A stretch of DNA of 64,000 nt, taken from positions 381,166 through 445,165 of the forward strand of contig JAHPZJ010000013.1 in assembly GCA_019058245.1 (NCBI GenBank), written 5' to 3'. Within the stretch, counting starts at the first letter, position 1; each line of letters opens with the position of its first letter. Source of the DNA: Promethearchaeota archaeon (GTDB lineage Archaea; Asgardarchaeota; Lokiarchaeia; Sigyniarchaeales; SOKP01). This document shows positions 17,889 through 26,630 of this stretch, in pieces. The position numbers and the translations under genes are program-made. A model generated the notes under the pieces. That model was not told the origin of the DNA, made no database searches, and was given only the letters and a program-made list of their open reading frames with translations.

Positions 17889-19766
17889 GTGTTTGGATTA
17901 AATTACGGAAATGCATTAGTTGACTCAATTATTATTGTATTAGTTTTATATTTAATTTCAAACATTGTCAATAGTCAAATTCCTGAGGATCAGCAACTCT
18001 CAAAGAAATTATTTAGGAGAAGTTCAGGAAAAATTTGTATTATTTTATTAGGCATTATCTTTGGCGTTAAATCTCTTTTTGAAACTTTATGGCTTTTCAA
18101 TTCCATATTTTTAGTTTTCAATAATAATGCTGTATCATTCGCTATTATAAGTACAATCTTTTATTTTCTATATAGGAAATTAGAAGAAAAGGATAGTCAA
18201 TTTATTAAAATATTTAAAATTTTTGTTGTAATAACTTGGATAATTGCGATAATTTTTATTTCAATTCCTCTCTTAGGTCTTGAAAGACTTCAAGGGGAAG
18301 AACCAGTACTTATTGACATTTTTTACCTTGGATTTATATTTGCCGGTTTTACAGTTGCGGGGGATATTCTTATCACAATTCTAATTAATAATATTCGTTC
18401 AATTGAGAAGCGAATTCCTAAATTACCTTTAAAGTATTCCATGTTTACTGGTGGACTTATCTCATTTGGAATTTGGTCTATACAATTAATAATCGTTGAA
18501 TTATATTTGAATAGATTATTTGGAGTAATAATATATACTCAAGATATTCGTATATTAATTGGTGTAGTTAGTGGTCTTTATGGTTTCATATGCTATATTT
18601 CGTTGAAAAAGAAATTTATGCCAATTGAAAAGGAAAAAAGTAAGTTAAAAGTTCAAAAAGCATTAGAAATAGTGAAAGATCAATCTTTTAAAGTATCTAA
18701 ATTAAGTAGCAATCACATTATACTTGATGTGAAGGACCTCACTACATACTTTTATACAGAAGAGGGTGTTGTTCGTGCAGTAGAAAATGTTTCTTTTAGA
18801 GTGTACGAAGGTGAAGTTCTTGGTCTTGTAGGTGAAACTGGTTGTGGTAAATCTGTTACTGCATTATCTATTGTTCAACTAATTCGCCCTCCAGGAAAAA
18901 GAGAAACAGGAAAAATTGTTTTCAGTGGAGAAGATCTAGCTTTAAAGTCTGAATTTGAAATACTAAAATATCGTGGAAAGGATATAACTATGATATTTCA
19001 AGATCCACTTAGTTCGCTTAACCCAGTTTTTAAGGTAGGTAAACAAATATCTGAAGTATTTTTATTGCATATGGAAAATGAACTACTTGTCGAAACTACT
19101 AAATTTCCTAATAAAGGTTTATATAGTATTGCTCGAGAATGGAGTATTGCCCTTTTAAAAGATTTAAATATACCATTTCCTGAAATAATTTTTGATAGAT
19201 ACCCTCATGAACTAAGTGGTGGTATGCGACAAAGAGTTCAAATTGCGATGGCATTGGCATGTAGACCTAAATTACTAATTGCTGATGAACCAACTACTGC
19301 GTTAGATGTTACTATACAAAATCAAATTCTTAAACTTATGAAAGAACTTCGTAAGAAATATAATACTAGTATATTATATATCACTCACGATTTAGGCCTT
19401 ATCTCTAAAATGTGTGATCGTGTTGCTGTAATGTATAGTGGATCTATTGTTGAATATGGAGATATAAAGAAATTATTAATTAACCCATATCATCCATATA
19501 CCCGAGGACTTATAGCTTCTGTTCCTGTTATTGGAAAAAGTCAAAAACGGCTTGAAGTGATATCAGGAATGGTTCCAAATCTAATTTATCCACCTTCAGG
19601 ATGTAGATTTCATCCTAGATGCAAATATTGTTTCGAACCTTGTAATTCAATAGTTCCAAAACAAAATAAGGTTGATGAGGATTATTTTGTGGCATGTCAT
19701 CTATACAATCCAGAATATAAACATTTAGCAGAAATTGTTATAGAAAAAGTAGAAGGAGAAATTTAA
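17889..19766 (+). CDS. ABC importer ATPase (DppD/OppD type) with fused N-terminal membrane domain
   Basis: A 625-residue fusion. Residues 1-240 hold about seven hydrophobic segments (for example 12-25, 48-62, 82-95, 110-130, 143-165, 187-206 and 222-238). Residues 276-600 are a complete OppD-type ATPase: Walker A GETGCGKS (315-322), Q-loop IFQDPLSSLNP, signature LSGGMRQRVQIA (442-453), Walker B LLIADEPTTALD (462-473) and the oligopeptide-specific C-terminal cysteine cluster GCRFHPRCKYCFEPC. The usual family has no membrane part. The start is GTG at 17889. It follows the permease gene after 40 bases. The membrane half could anchor the ATPase or replace a missing subunit. Confidence 0.92.
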   Translation: MFGLNYGNALVDSIIIVLVLYLISNIVNSQIPEDQQLSKKLFRRSSGKICIILLGIIFGVKSLFETLWLFNSIFLVFNNNAVSFAIISTIFYFLYRKLEEKDSQFIKIFKIFVVITWIIAIIFISIPLLGLERLQGEEPVLIDIFYLGFIFAGFTVAGDILITILINNIRSIEKRIPKLPLKYSMFTGGLISFGIWSIQLIIVELYLNRLFGVIIYTQDIRILIGVVSGLYGFICYISLKKKFMPIEKEKSKLKVQKALEIVKDQSFKVSKLSSNHIILDVKDLTTYFYTEEGVVRAVENVSFRVYEGEVLGLVGETGCGKSVTALSIVQLIRPPGKRETGKIVFSGEDLALKSEFEILKYRGKDITMIFQDPLSSLNPVFKVGKQISEVFLLHMENELLVETTKFPNKGLYSIAREWSIALLKDLNIPFPEIIFDRYPHELSGGMRQRVQIAMALACRPKLLIADEPTTALDVTIQNQILKLMKELRKKYNTSILYITHDLGLISKMCDRVAVMYSGSIVEYGDIKKLLINPYHPYTRGLIASVPVIGKSQKRLEVISGMVPNLIYPPSGCRFHPRCKYCFEPCNSIVPKQNKVDEDYFVACHLYNPEYKHLAEIVIEKVEGEI

Positions 19767-19863
19767 TTAAAACTATTTAAGTAAATGAAATTTGAGGTTG
19801 TATCATTATCTTGGCATTCTTAATAAAAATTAGCGAATATAAATATAAAGTTGAGGAGATCTT

Positions 19864-21219
19864 ATGATTTTTCAATTTATTAGATTTTCAACCATTTTAA
19901 GATTAGCGTTAGTTATACCCATTGTAGCTCTTTTTTGTTTAGCTTTTGTTATTTCTTTTTTTATCATAAATTGGGATCCTCGATCCCAATTAATTAGAAG
20001 AAGATTCCCTCTATATATAATTTCATCACTTATTTGTATTATTTTTAGCTTTATTCCTCTACCAGAAATTATAGTAGGTAACTTTTGGTTATTTTTTATT
20101 GCATACTGTTTAATAGCAGTGATTACTAGTTTTGCTATTAAGTATATTACATTTAAAGTAGTTAGGGTCGAAAAATTTTATCAAATTAGTGATCTTGAAA
20201 GAAATAAGAATCTGCTTGAAGTTAAAAATCTTAAAGTACATTATCCACTTATAGGAGGATTTTTAAAAAGAAAAATAGGTGCTGTTAAAGCAGTTGATGG
20301 AGTTTCATTTGATATAAAGTTTGGTGAAACCCTTGGATTAGTGGGAGAAAGTGGATGTGGAAAAACAACTATTGCAAAAGTGTTACTCGGTTTAGTTGAA
20401 AAAACAGAAGGAGAAATGCTTTTCCAAGATATGGCAATTCCTCCCAATTATTCATGTTATTTAAGACAAAAAATTCAAATGATTTTCCAAGATCCAGATG
20501 CTTCCTTAAACCCTCGTAAAAAAATCGTTGATATTATAGCGGATCCTCTCAAAAATTTGCTTGGCATAACTAATGAAATAGAAATAAGAAGAAGGGTTTT
20601 AGATTTGTTAACCCAAGTGTCATTAAAGCGAGAACATATGGATCGTTATCCTCACGAATTTTCAGGTGGACAAAAGCAAAGAATTGTTATAGCTAGAGCG
20701 TTAGCTTGCAATCCAGCGTTGATAATATTGGATGAACCCACTTCTGCACTTGATGTATCAGTTCAAGCACAAATTCTTAACCTTCTTAAAGATTTACAAG
20801 AAAAATATGGCTATGGATTTTTGTTTATTACCCACAATTTAGCTGTTGTCTCCCATGTTGCTGATCGCGTAGCTGTTATGTATCTTGGTAAATTTGTAGA
20901 GGTTGGAAGTAAGGAACAAATTTTTTCAAATCCAACTCATCCCTATACTCGAGCGCTCCTTGCCTCACGTTCTGAAATAGATCCTTACAATCAAGAAATC
21001 AAATTTGTTATAAAAGGTGAAGTCCCAAGCCCTATAGCACCGCCACCTGGTTGTACTTATAATCCACGCTGTTCTTCTGAGTTTCGTACAAAAGAGTGTG
21101 AAATTGAATTGCCTCATAAGATTAAGATTGAAGATGACCACTTTATTTGGTGTGTAAATCCTCCTAAATCAATGCAATCAACAATTCAAAAATCTGAAGA
21201 GAGTTTATCTGCTAAATAG
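19864..21219 (+). CDS. ABC importer ATPase (DppF/OppF type) with fused N-terminal membrane domain
   Basis: A 451-residue fusion. Residues 1-100 contain three hydrophobic segments (about 10-34, 47-66 and 72-95). Residues about 117-440 are an OppF-type ATPase with Walker A GESGCGKTT (160-168), Q-loop MIFQDPDASLNPRK, signature FSGGQKQRIVIARAL, Walker B LIILDEPTSALD and the C-terminal oligopeptide-type zinc/iron-like cluster (GCTYNPRCS and later Cys). The second half of the ATPase pair. The ATG is preceded by TTGAGGAGATCTT, a strong ribosome site. It closes the operon; a short hairpin follows. Confidence 0.92.
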   Translation: MIFQFIRFSTILRLALVIPIVALFCLAFVISFFIINWDPRSQLIRRRFPLYIISSLICIIFSFIPLPEIIVGNFWLFFIAYCLIAVITSFAIKYITFKVVRVEKFYQISDLERNKNLLEVKNLKVHYPLIGGFLKRKIGAVKAVDGVSFDIKFGETLGLVGESGCGKTTIAKVLLGLVEKTEGEMLFQDMAIPPNYSCYLRQKIQMIFQDPDASLNPRKKIVDIIADPLKNLLGITNEIEIRRRVLDLLTQVSLKREHMDRYPHEFSGGQKQRIVIARALACNPALIILDEPTSALDVSVQAQILNLLKDLQEKYGYGFLFITHNLAVVSHVADRVAVMYLGKFVEVGSKEQIFSNPTHPYTRALLASRSEIDPYNQEIKFVIKGEVPSPIAPPPGCTYNPRCSSEFRTKECEIELPHKIKIEDDHFIWCVNPPKSMQSTIQKSEESLSAK

Positions 21220-21260
21220 TTTTTTATATTTTTGAACTTATTTTAATTCTATAACTTAGA

Positions 21261-21280
21261 ATCTATGAAGAATCATAGAT
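21261..21280. terminator. Short hairpin after the ABC importer operon
   Basis: ATCTATG and CATAGAT form a perfect 7-bp stem with a six-base loop, about 40 bases after the last importer gene. There is no long T-run directly behind it. It could mark transcript end or act on the next gene; weak evidence. Confidence 0.25.
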
Positions 21281-21364
21281 AAGATGAGAGAAGTAATATT
21301 TTTTCATCCTTATAAATAGATTATTCAATAAATAATATGTCATACCAGAATATTCAAGCAAAAG

Positions 21365-21376
21365 TTTTAAATATAC
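21365..21376 (+). promoter_or_regulatory. TATA box of first glycyl radical enzyme gene
   Basis: TTTTAAATATAC is centred about 25 bases before the ATG at 21396. In archaea transcription starts roughly 25 bases after the TATA centre, so the mRNA would begin at or next to the start codon, implying a leaderless transcript. No Shine-Dalgarno is visible, in agreement. Confidence 0.5.
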
Positions 21377-21395
21377 GATGATGATTTAATAACGT

Positions 21396-23846
21396 ATGGT
21401 AGTTCGAAGTTTTAAGTTGAGCCCTATCCCAGGGACACCCTCGGAAAGGGTTCTTAAGATTAGAGATAGAATGCTATCTATGCCTAGAGAACTTGACATT
21501 GAGAGAGCTCGGTGTTATACAAGAATTTACAAACAAATGGAGGATGCTCCTCCATGTATAAAAAATACTAAAGCATTAGAGGAATTTTTGCGATGCATTC
21601 CAATAAGAATTGAAGACGATGAGCTACTTGTCGGTGTAAAATCTAGTAAAGTAAGAGCAGATCCAATGGAAATAGAACGTGGAATGCGTGCTGCAATTTT
21701 TGGGTTTCTTTATAATGATTCAATAGATCAAAAAATAAGAGATGCATTTGCTCAAAATTTTTCATGGGTTAATCGGTATGTTCCCTTAACAGAACAAGAA
21801 ATTGATGAAATGAAAAATGAAATTCTTCCCTACTGGAAAGATAGGACCGTAGAGGCTCGACAGAGAGAATATTATAAAAATGCAGGTTTGATTGAAGAAC
21901 CGAAGGAATCTAAGAGTCCAGCAATTCCCTTTATGAGTTATATAGGTGGTACTGATATGTTTGCAGTTGCTCATGGTCAGGGTCATGTCATTCCAGGATA
22001 TCGGCGAGTACTTAAGATGGGATTCGAAGGAATCGAAAAGATGGCACAAGAAGGACTTGTGAAACTCAAGGAAACTGACGAAAATTATGACCAACGCAAG
22101 GATTTTTATGAATCAGTTGTGGTGGCAGCACAAGCAGTCATCGAATATTCCAATCGCTATGCAGATCTCGCAATGGAAATGGGTCAAAATGCTCCAGAAG
22201 CAAGAAAGGTTGAACTTCTGGAAATCGCTGAACGTGTAAGAAGAGTGCCCGCTCAGCCCCCTAGAACATTTATAGAAGCACTCCAATCAATTTGGATGAC
22301 GAATGTTGTTATGGAAATGAGTTATGGCGATGGAAATATATTTTCTCAAGGACGAGTTGACCAATATCTTTATCCATATTACGCAGTAGATTTAGCTGAA
22401 GGACGTATTACATATGAAGAGGCTCTAGAAGCAATTGAGGAATATTTAGTGAAACTTGCTTCAGTCGTTATAGCAGGACAGAATAATATTACTATTGGAG
22501 GATTAGATTATGATGGAAATGATGCGACTAATGATGTGTCTTACATGTTTCTCGAAGCAATTGCAAATGTAAAAAGTCTATTAAACACCTTATCAATTAG
22601 GATATCTTCCAAGACACCCCATGAATTTGTTAAAAGATCGATTGAAGCTTTTAAATTTACCGGTGGAATGGCTATTCATAATGATGACATTTTGGTACCT
22701 CAACTTAATAATACAGGGTATTCCTTAGAAGATGCCCGTGATTATTCACTTGTAGGATGTGTAGAACCTGCTGGTACTGGAAATGATTTTTCATATACGG
22801 CTGGTAATATCGTTCAGATTTCAATCCTTTTTAATATGGCATTAAATGAGGGACGTACTATTTTTTCAGGAAATAAAACTGTCGGCGCGAAAACACCCCC
22901 AGCCAGTACTTTTAAATCTTTTGAAGATATGAAAAAAGCATTCGTCGACCAACTAAAGTTTGCTATAGATCTTACTGTGAGAAAAGCGGAATTAAAGGAT
23001 AAAGCCTTTGCTGATTATTTACCTTCCCCATTGCTTTCATCTTCAATAGAGGGATGTCTCGAGAGCGGAATGGATGGAACCCGAAATGGAGCAAAATACA
23101 ATAATAATCCTATGGGTTCACAAGGATTAGCAACGGTCACTAATTCCTTAGCTGCAATTCGTTGGGCTGTATTTGAAGAGAAATTAGTAACAATGGAAGA
23201 ATTGGTTAAGTATATGAATAGTAACTTCAGAGGCACCGAAGATCTTCGAGAAAAATTACGAAATAAGGCTCCTAAATATGGAAATGGTGATGAAAGAACA
23301 GACGAACTTGCTAAATGGGTAGCAACTACCCTTTGTGAACTTACAAGGACATATAAAGCAAGGGGTGGTGATGGTATTTATCATAATTGCCTCGTATCTT
23401 CAGGAACTCAGATTATGGAGGGGCAAATGTTAGGGGCAACTGCTGATGGAAGATTAATGGGTCAACCCGTAGCGAATGGTATTTCTCCTGCAAATGGTAC
23501 AGAAAAGAATGGTCTTACTATGGCTCTTAGATCCGTAGCTTATGCTACAACTGAACCTCATCTAACTAATGGAGCCGCCATGAATATCAGAATTAATCCC
23601 ACCTTATTAGAAACAGACGAGGGAATCGAATATATGACTTCCATAGTAGAAGCTTATCTTGAATTAGGAGGAAGGGAGCTTCAGATAAATCCTATAAGTT
23701 CAGAAACACTTAGAGACGCACAAGCCCATCCAGAAAAATATCCTGACCTTTCAGTTAAAGTTTCAGGCTACTCTGCTCGATTTATAGATATAACAAAAGA
23801 GCTTCAGGACGATATTATCGACAGAACTGTTTTCAATGAATTATAA
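21396..23846 (+). CDS. Glycyl radical enzyme, PFL2/dehydratase-like (copy 1)
   Basis: An 816-residue glycyl radical enzyme. The active-site cysteine is C455 with general-base-type glutamate E457 in VGCVEPAGTG, the motif of dehydratase and lyase members rather than the double-Cys motif of pyruvate formate-lyase. The glycyl radical loop is VKVSGYSARF with Gly791, 26 residues from the end. N-terminal SERVLKIRDRML and RIEDDELLVG fit the PFL domain. The substrate cannot be assigned: the residues after the cysteine (FSYTAGN) do not match glycerol, choline or hydroxyproline enzymes as I remember them. It acts anaerobically in the cytosol and needs the activating enzyme at 29298-30245. It is closely similar to the next copy. 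Confidence 0.93.
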   Translation: MVVRSFKLSPIPGTPSERVLKIRDRMLSMPRELDIERARCYTRIYKQMEDAPPCIKNTKALEEFLRCIPIRIEDDELLVGVKSSKVRADPMEIERGMRAAIFGFLYNDSIDQKIRDAFAQNFSWVNRYVPLTEQEIDEMKNEILPYWKDRTVEARQREYYKNAGLIEEPKESKSPAIPFMSYIGGTDMFAVAHGQGHVIPGYRRVLKMGFEGIEKMAQEGLVKLKETDENYDQRKDFYESVVVAAQAVIEYSNRYADLAMEMGQNAPEARKVELLEIAERVRRVPAQPPRTFIEALQSIWMTNVVMEMSYGDGNIFSQGRVDQYLYPYYAVDLAEGRITYEEALEAIEEYLVKLASVVIAGQNNITIGGLDYDGNDATNDVSYMFLEAIANVKSLLNTLSIRISSKTPHEFVKRSIEAFKFTGGMAIHNDDILVPQLNNTGYSLEDARDYSLVGCVEPAGTGNDFSYTAGNIVQISILFNMALNEGRTIFSGNKTVGAKTPPASTFKSFEDMKKAFVDQLKFAIDLTVRKAELKDKAFADYLPSPLLSSSIEGCLESGMDGTRNGAKYNNNPMGSQGLATVTNSLAAIRWAVFEEKLVTMEELVKYMNSNFRGTEDLREKLRNKAPKYGNGDERTDELAKWVATTLCELTRTYKARGGDGIYHNCLVSSGTQIMEGQMLGATADGRLMGQPVANGISPANGTEKNGLTMALRSVAYATTEPHLTNGAAMNIRINPTLLETDEGIEYMTSIVEAYLELGGRELQINPISSETLRDAQAHPEKYPDLSVKVSGYSARFIDITKELQDDIIDRTVFNEL

Positions 23847-23912
23847 TAATTTTTTTTTTTATTCTATTTTTTCATTCGTGATACTCCGTGGAAATAAAAT
23901 ATTATAAAAACA

Positions 23913-23926
23913 TTTATTAATATATA
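23913..23926 (+). promoter_or_regulatory. TATA box of second glycyl radical enzyme gene
   Basis: TTTATTAATATATA, centred 24 bases before the ATG at 23943. The surrounding 40 bases match the region upstream of the third copy (26593-26630) almost exactly, so the promoter was duplicated with the gene. The spacing again implies a leaderless mRNA. Confidence 0.55.
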
Positions 23927-23942
23927 ATGTCTATTAAAATTC

Positions 23943-26393
23943 ATGGTAGTTCAAAGTTTTAAGTTGAGTCCTATCCATGGAACACCATCGGAAAGGGTTC
24001 GCAAGATTAGAGATAGAATGCTATCTATGCCTAGAGAACTTGACATTGAACGAGCTCGCTGTTATACAAGAATCTATAAACAAATGGAAGATGCATCTAT
24101 ATGTATGAAAAATGTTAAAGCATTAGAGGAATTTTTACGATGCCTTCCAATAAGAATTGAAGAGGATGAGCTTCTTGTAGGCGTAAAATCTAGTAAAGTA
24201 AGAGCAGATCCACTTGAAATTGAACGTGGAATGCGTGCTAAAATTTTTGGGTTTGTCTATAATGATGCAATAGATCAAAAAATAAGAGATGCATTTGCCC
24301 AAAATTTTACTTTTATTAACCGATATGTTCCCTTGAAAGAAGAAGAAGTTAATGAATTAAAAAATGAAATAATTCCTTACTGGAAAAATAGAACAGTAGC
24401 AGCCCGAAAGGAGCAATATTTTAAAGAGGCAGGTCTGGTTGATGAATCGAAGAAAAAAATGGATGGAACAATTCCCATGAGGGGTTCAGTGGGTGGTACT
24501 GATATGTTTGCAGGTGCCAGTGGTCAAGGTCATACCATTCCTGGTTATAGACGAGTTCTTAAAATGGGATTTAATGGAATCAAAAAGATGGCACAAGAAG
24601 GGCTTGAAATACTCAAGGAAACAGATGAAAATTATAACTATCGAAAGGATTTTTATGAATCAGTTGTGGTAGCTGCACAAGCGGTTATCGAGTATTCCAA
24701 TCGCTATGCTGATCTTGCAATGGAAATGGCACAAAATGCATCAGAAACAAGAAGGGCTGATCTTCTGGAAATTGCTGAACGTGTAAGGCGAGTTCCAGCC
24801 AACCCCCCAAGAACATTCATGGAAGCACTTCAATCAATATGGATGACGAATATTGTTATGGAAATGAGTTATGGTGAAGGAAATATCTTTTCTCAAGGAA
24901 GAGTAGACCAATACCTTTATCCATATTACGCAGCAGACTTAGCAGAAGGGCGTATTACATATGAAGAAGCTGTAGAGGTAATCGAAGAATATTTGGTGAA
25001 GCTTTCTTCAGTCGTTATAGCAGGACAGAACAATGTTACTATAGGAGGATTAGACCATGATGGAAATGATGCAACTAATGACGTGTCTTATATGTTTCTT
25101 GAGGCTATCGCAAATGTAAAAAGTTTATTAAACACTTTATCAATTAGGATTTCTTCCAAAACACCCCATGAGTTTGTAAAAAGATCGATTGAAGCTATTA
25201 AATTTACTGGTGGTATGGGTATTCATAATGATGATGTTTTAGTACCACAGCTCAATAATACAGGATATTCATTAGAAGATGCCCGAGATTATTCACTTGT
25301 AGGGTGTGTAGAACCACATGGTACTGGAAATGATTTTTCATATACGGCAGGTAATGTCGTTCAGATTTCAATCCTTTTAAACATGGCATTAAATGAGGGA
25401 CGTACTCTATTTTCAGGAAATAAAACTGTCGGCGCGAAAACACCCCCAGCCAGTGATTTTGAATCTTTTGAAGATGTGAAAAAATCCTTCGTCGACCAAC
25501 TAAAGTTTGCCATAGATCTTACTGTAAAAAAAGCGGAATTAAAGGATAAAGCGTTTGCTGATTATTTACCTTCCCCATTGCTCTCATCTTCAATAGAAGG
25601 ATGTTTAGAGAGCGGAATGGATGTTACTCGAAATGGGGCTCGCTATAATAACAATCCTATGGGTTCACAAGGATTAGCAACAGTGACTGATTCCTTAGCT
25701 GCAATACGCTGGGCTGTATTTGAAGAAAAAATAGTAACAATGGAAGAATTGGTTAATCACATGAATAATAATTTTAAAGGAGCAGAAACCCTACGAGAAA
25801 AACTACGAAATAAGGCACCTAAATATGGTAATGGTGATGAAAGAACAGATGAACTTGCCAAATGGGTAGCAACTACCCTCTGTGAACTTACAAGGACTTA
25901 TAAAGCAAGGGGTGGTGATGGTATATATCATAATTGCCTCGTATCTTCTGGAACTCAGATTATGGAGGGTAAAGTACTAGGAGCAACTGCAGATGGAAGA
26001 TTAATGGGTCAACCCGTAGCAAACGGTATTTCTCCTGCAAATGGTACAGAAAAAAATGGCCTTACTATGGCCCTCCGATCAATAGCTTATGCAACAGCTG
26101 AACCTCATCTCACTAATGGAGCCTCAATGAATGTTAGAATCAATCCCACCTTATTAGAAACAGATGAAGGAATTGAAAAATTTACTTCTATTGTAGAGGC
26201 TTATTTAGAGTTGGGAGGACGAGAACTTCAAGTAAATCCGATAAGTTCAGAAACACTTAGAGATGCACAAGCTCATCCAGAAAAATATCCTGATCTTTCA
26301 GTTAAAGTTTCAGGCTACTCTGCTCGATTCATAGATTTAGCAAAGGATCTTCAGAACGATATTATCGACAGAACTGTTTTCAATGAAATATAA
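23943..26393 (+). CDS. Glycyl radical enzyme, PFL2/dehydratase-like (copy 2)
   Basis: 816 residues, colinear with copy 1 and mostly identical over the catalytic half. Active cysteine C455 and E457 lie in VGCVEPHGTGNDFSYTAGN; the radical Gly791 is in VKVSGYSARF. The main differences from copy 1 fall between residues 140 and 200 (substrate-side loop region) and in scattered surface positions. This suggests a recent duplication followed by a change of substrate range or regulation. It has its own TATA box rather than reading through from copy 1, whose 3' end is followed by a T-run (23855-23864). It depends on the same activating enzyme. Confidence 0.93.
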   Translation: MVVQSFKLSPIHGTPSERVRKIRDRMLSMPRELDIERARCYTRIYKQMEDASICMKNVKALEEFLRCLPIRIEEDELLVGVKSSKVRADPLEIERGMRAKIFGFVYNDAIDQKIRDAFAQNFTFINRYVPLKEEEVNELKNEIIPYWKNRTVAARKEQYFKEAGLVDESKKKMDGTIPMRGSVGGTDMFAGASGQGHTIPGYRRVLKMGFNGIKKMAQEGLEILKETDENYNYRKDFYESVVVAAQAVIEYSNRYADLAMEMAQNASETRRADLLEIAERVRRVPANPPRTFMEALQSIWMTNIVMEMSYGEGNIFSQGRVDQYLYPYYAADLAEGRITYEEAVEVIEEYLVKLSSVVIAGQNNVTIGGLDHDGNDATNDVSYMFLEAIANVKSLLNTLSIRISSKTPHEFVKRSIEAIKFTGGMGIHNDDVLVPQLNNTGYSLEDARDYSLVGCVEPHGTGNDFSYTAGNVVQISILLNMALNEGRTLFSGNKTVGAKTPPASDFESFEDVKKSFVDQLKFAIDLTVKKAELKDKAFADYLPSPLLSSSIEGCLESGMDVTRNGARYNNNPMGSQGLATVTDSLAAIRWAVFEEKIVTMEELVNHMNNNFKGAETLREKLRNKAPKYGNGDERTDELAKWVATTLCELTRTYKARGGDGIYHNCLVSSGTQIMEGKVLGATADGRLMGQPVANGISPANGTEKNGLTMALRSIAYATAEPHLTNGASMNVRINPTLLETDEGIEKFTSIVEAYLELGGRELQVNPISSETLRDAQAHPEKYPDLSVKVSGYSARFIDLAKDLQNDIIDRTVFNEI

Positions 26394-26600
26394 ACAGTAC
26401 TATCGAATTAATATAATTAATATTAAAAATTTTTATTTTCTTTTACTATATTATCGTATTTATGATAAAACTTCGAAATTAATTATTAATTAAAAATCTT
26501 TTAGCTAGAGAAATAATAATTCAGATCTATTTTCAATTCAAAAGCTTTCGAAATCTAAAAGAAAAAAAAGTCAAATATTTATTATTCTATTATAAAAACA

Positions 26601-26614
26601 TTTATAAATATATA
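26601..26614 (+). promoter_or_regulatory. TATA box of third glycyl radical enzyme gene
   Basis: TTTATAAATATATA, centred about 24 bases before the ATG at 26631, near-identical in sequence and spacing to the box of copy 2. A leaderless transcript is expected. Confidence 0.55.
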
Positions 26615-26630
26615 TTGTCTATTAAAAATC

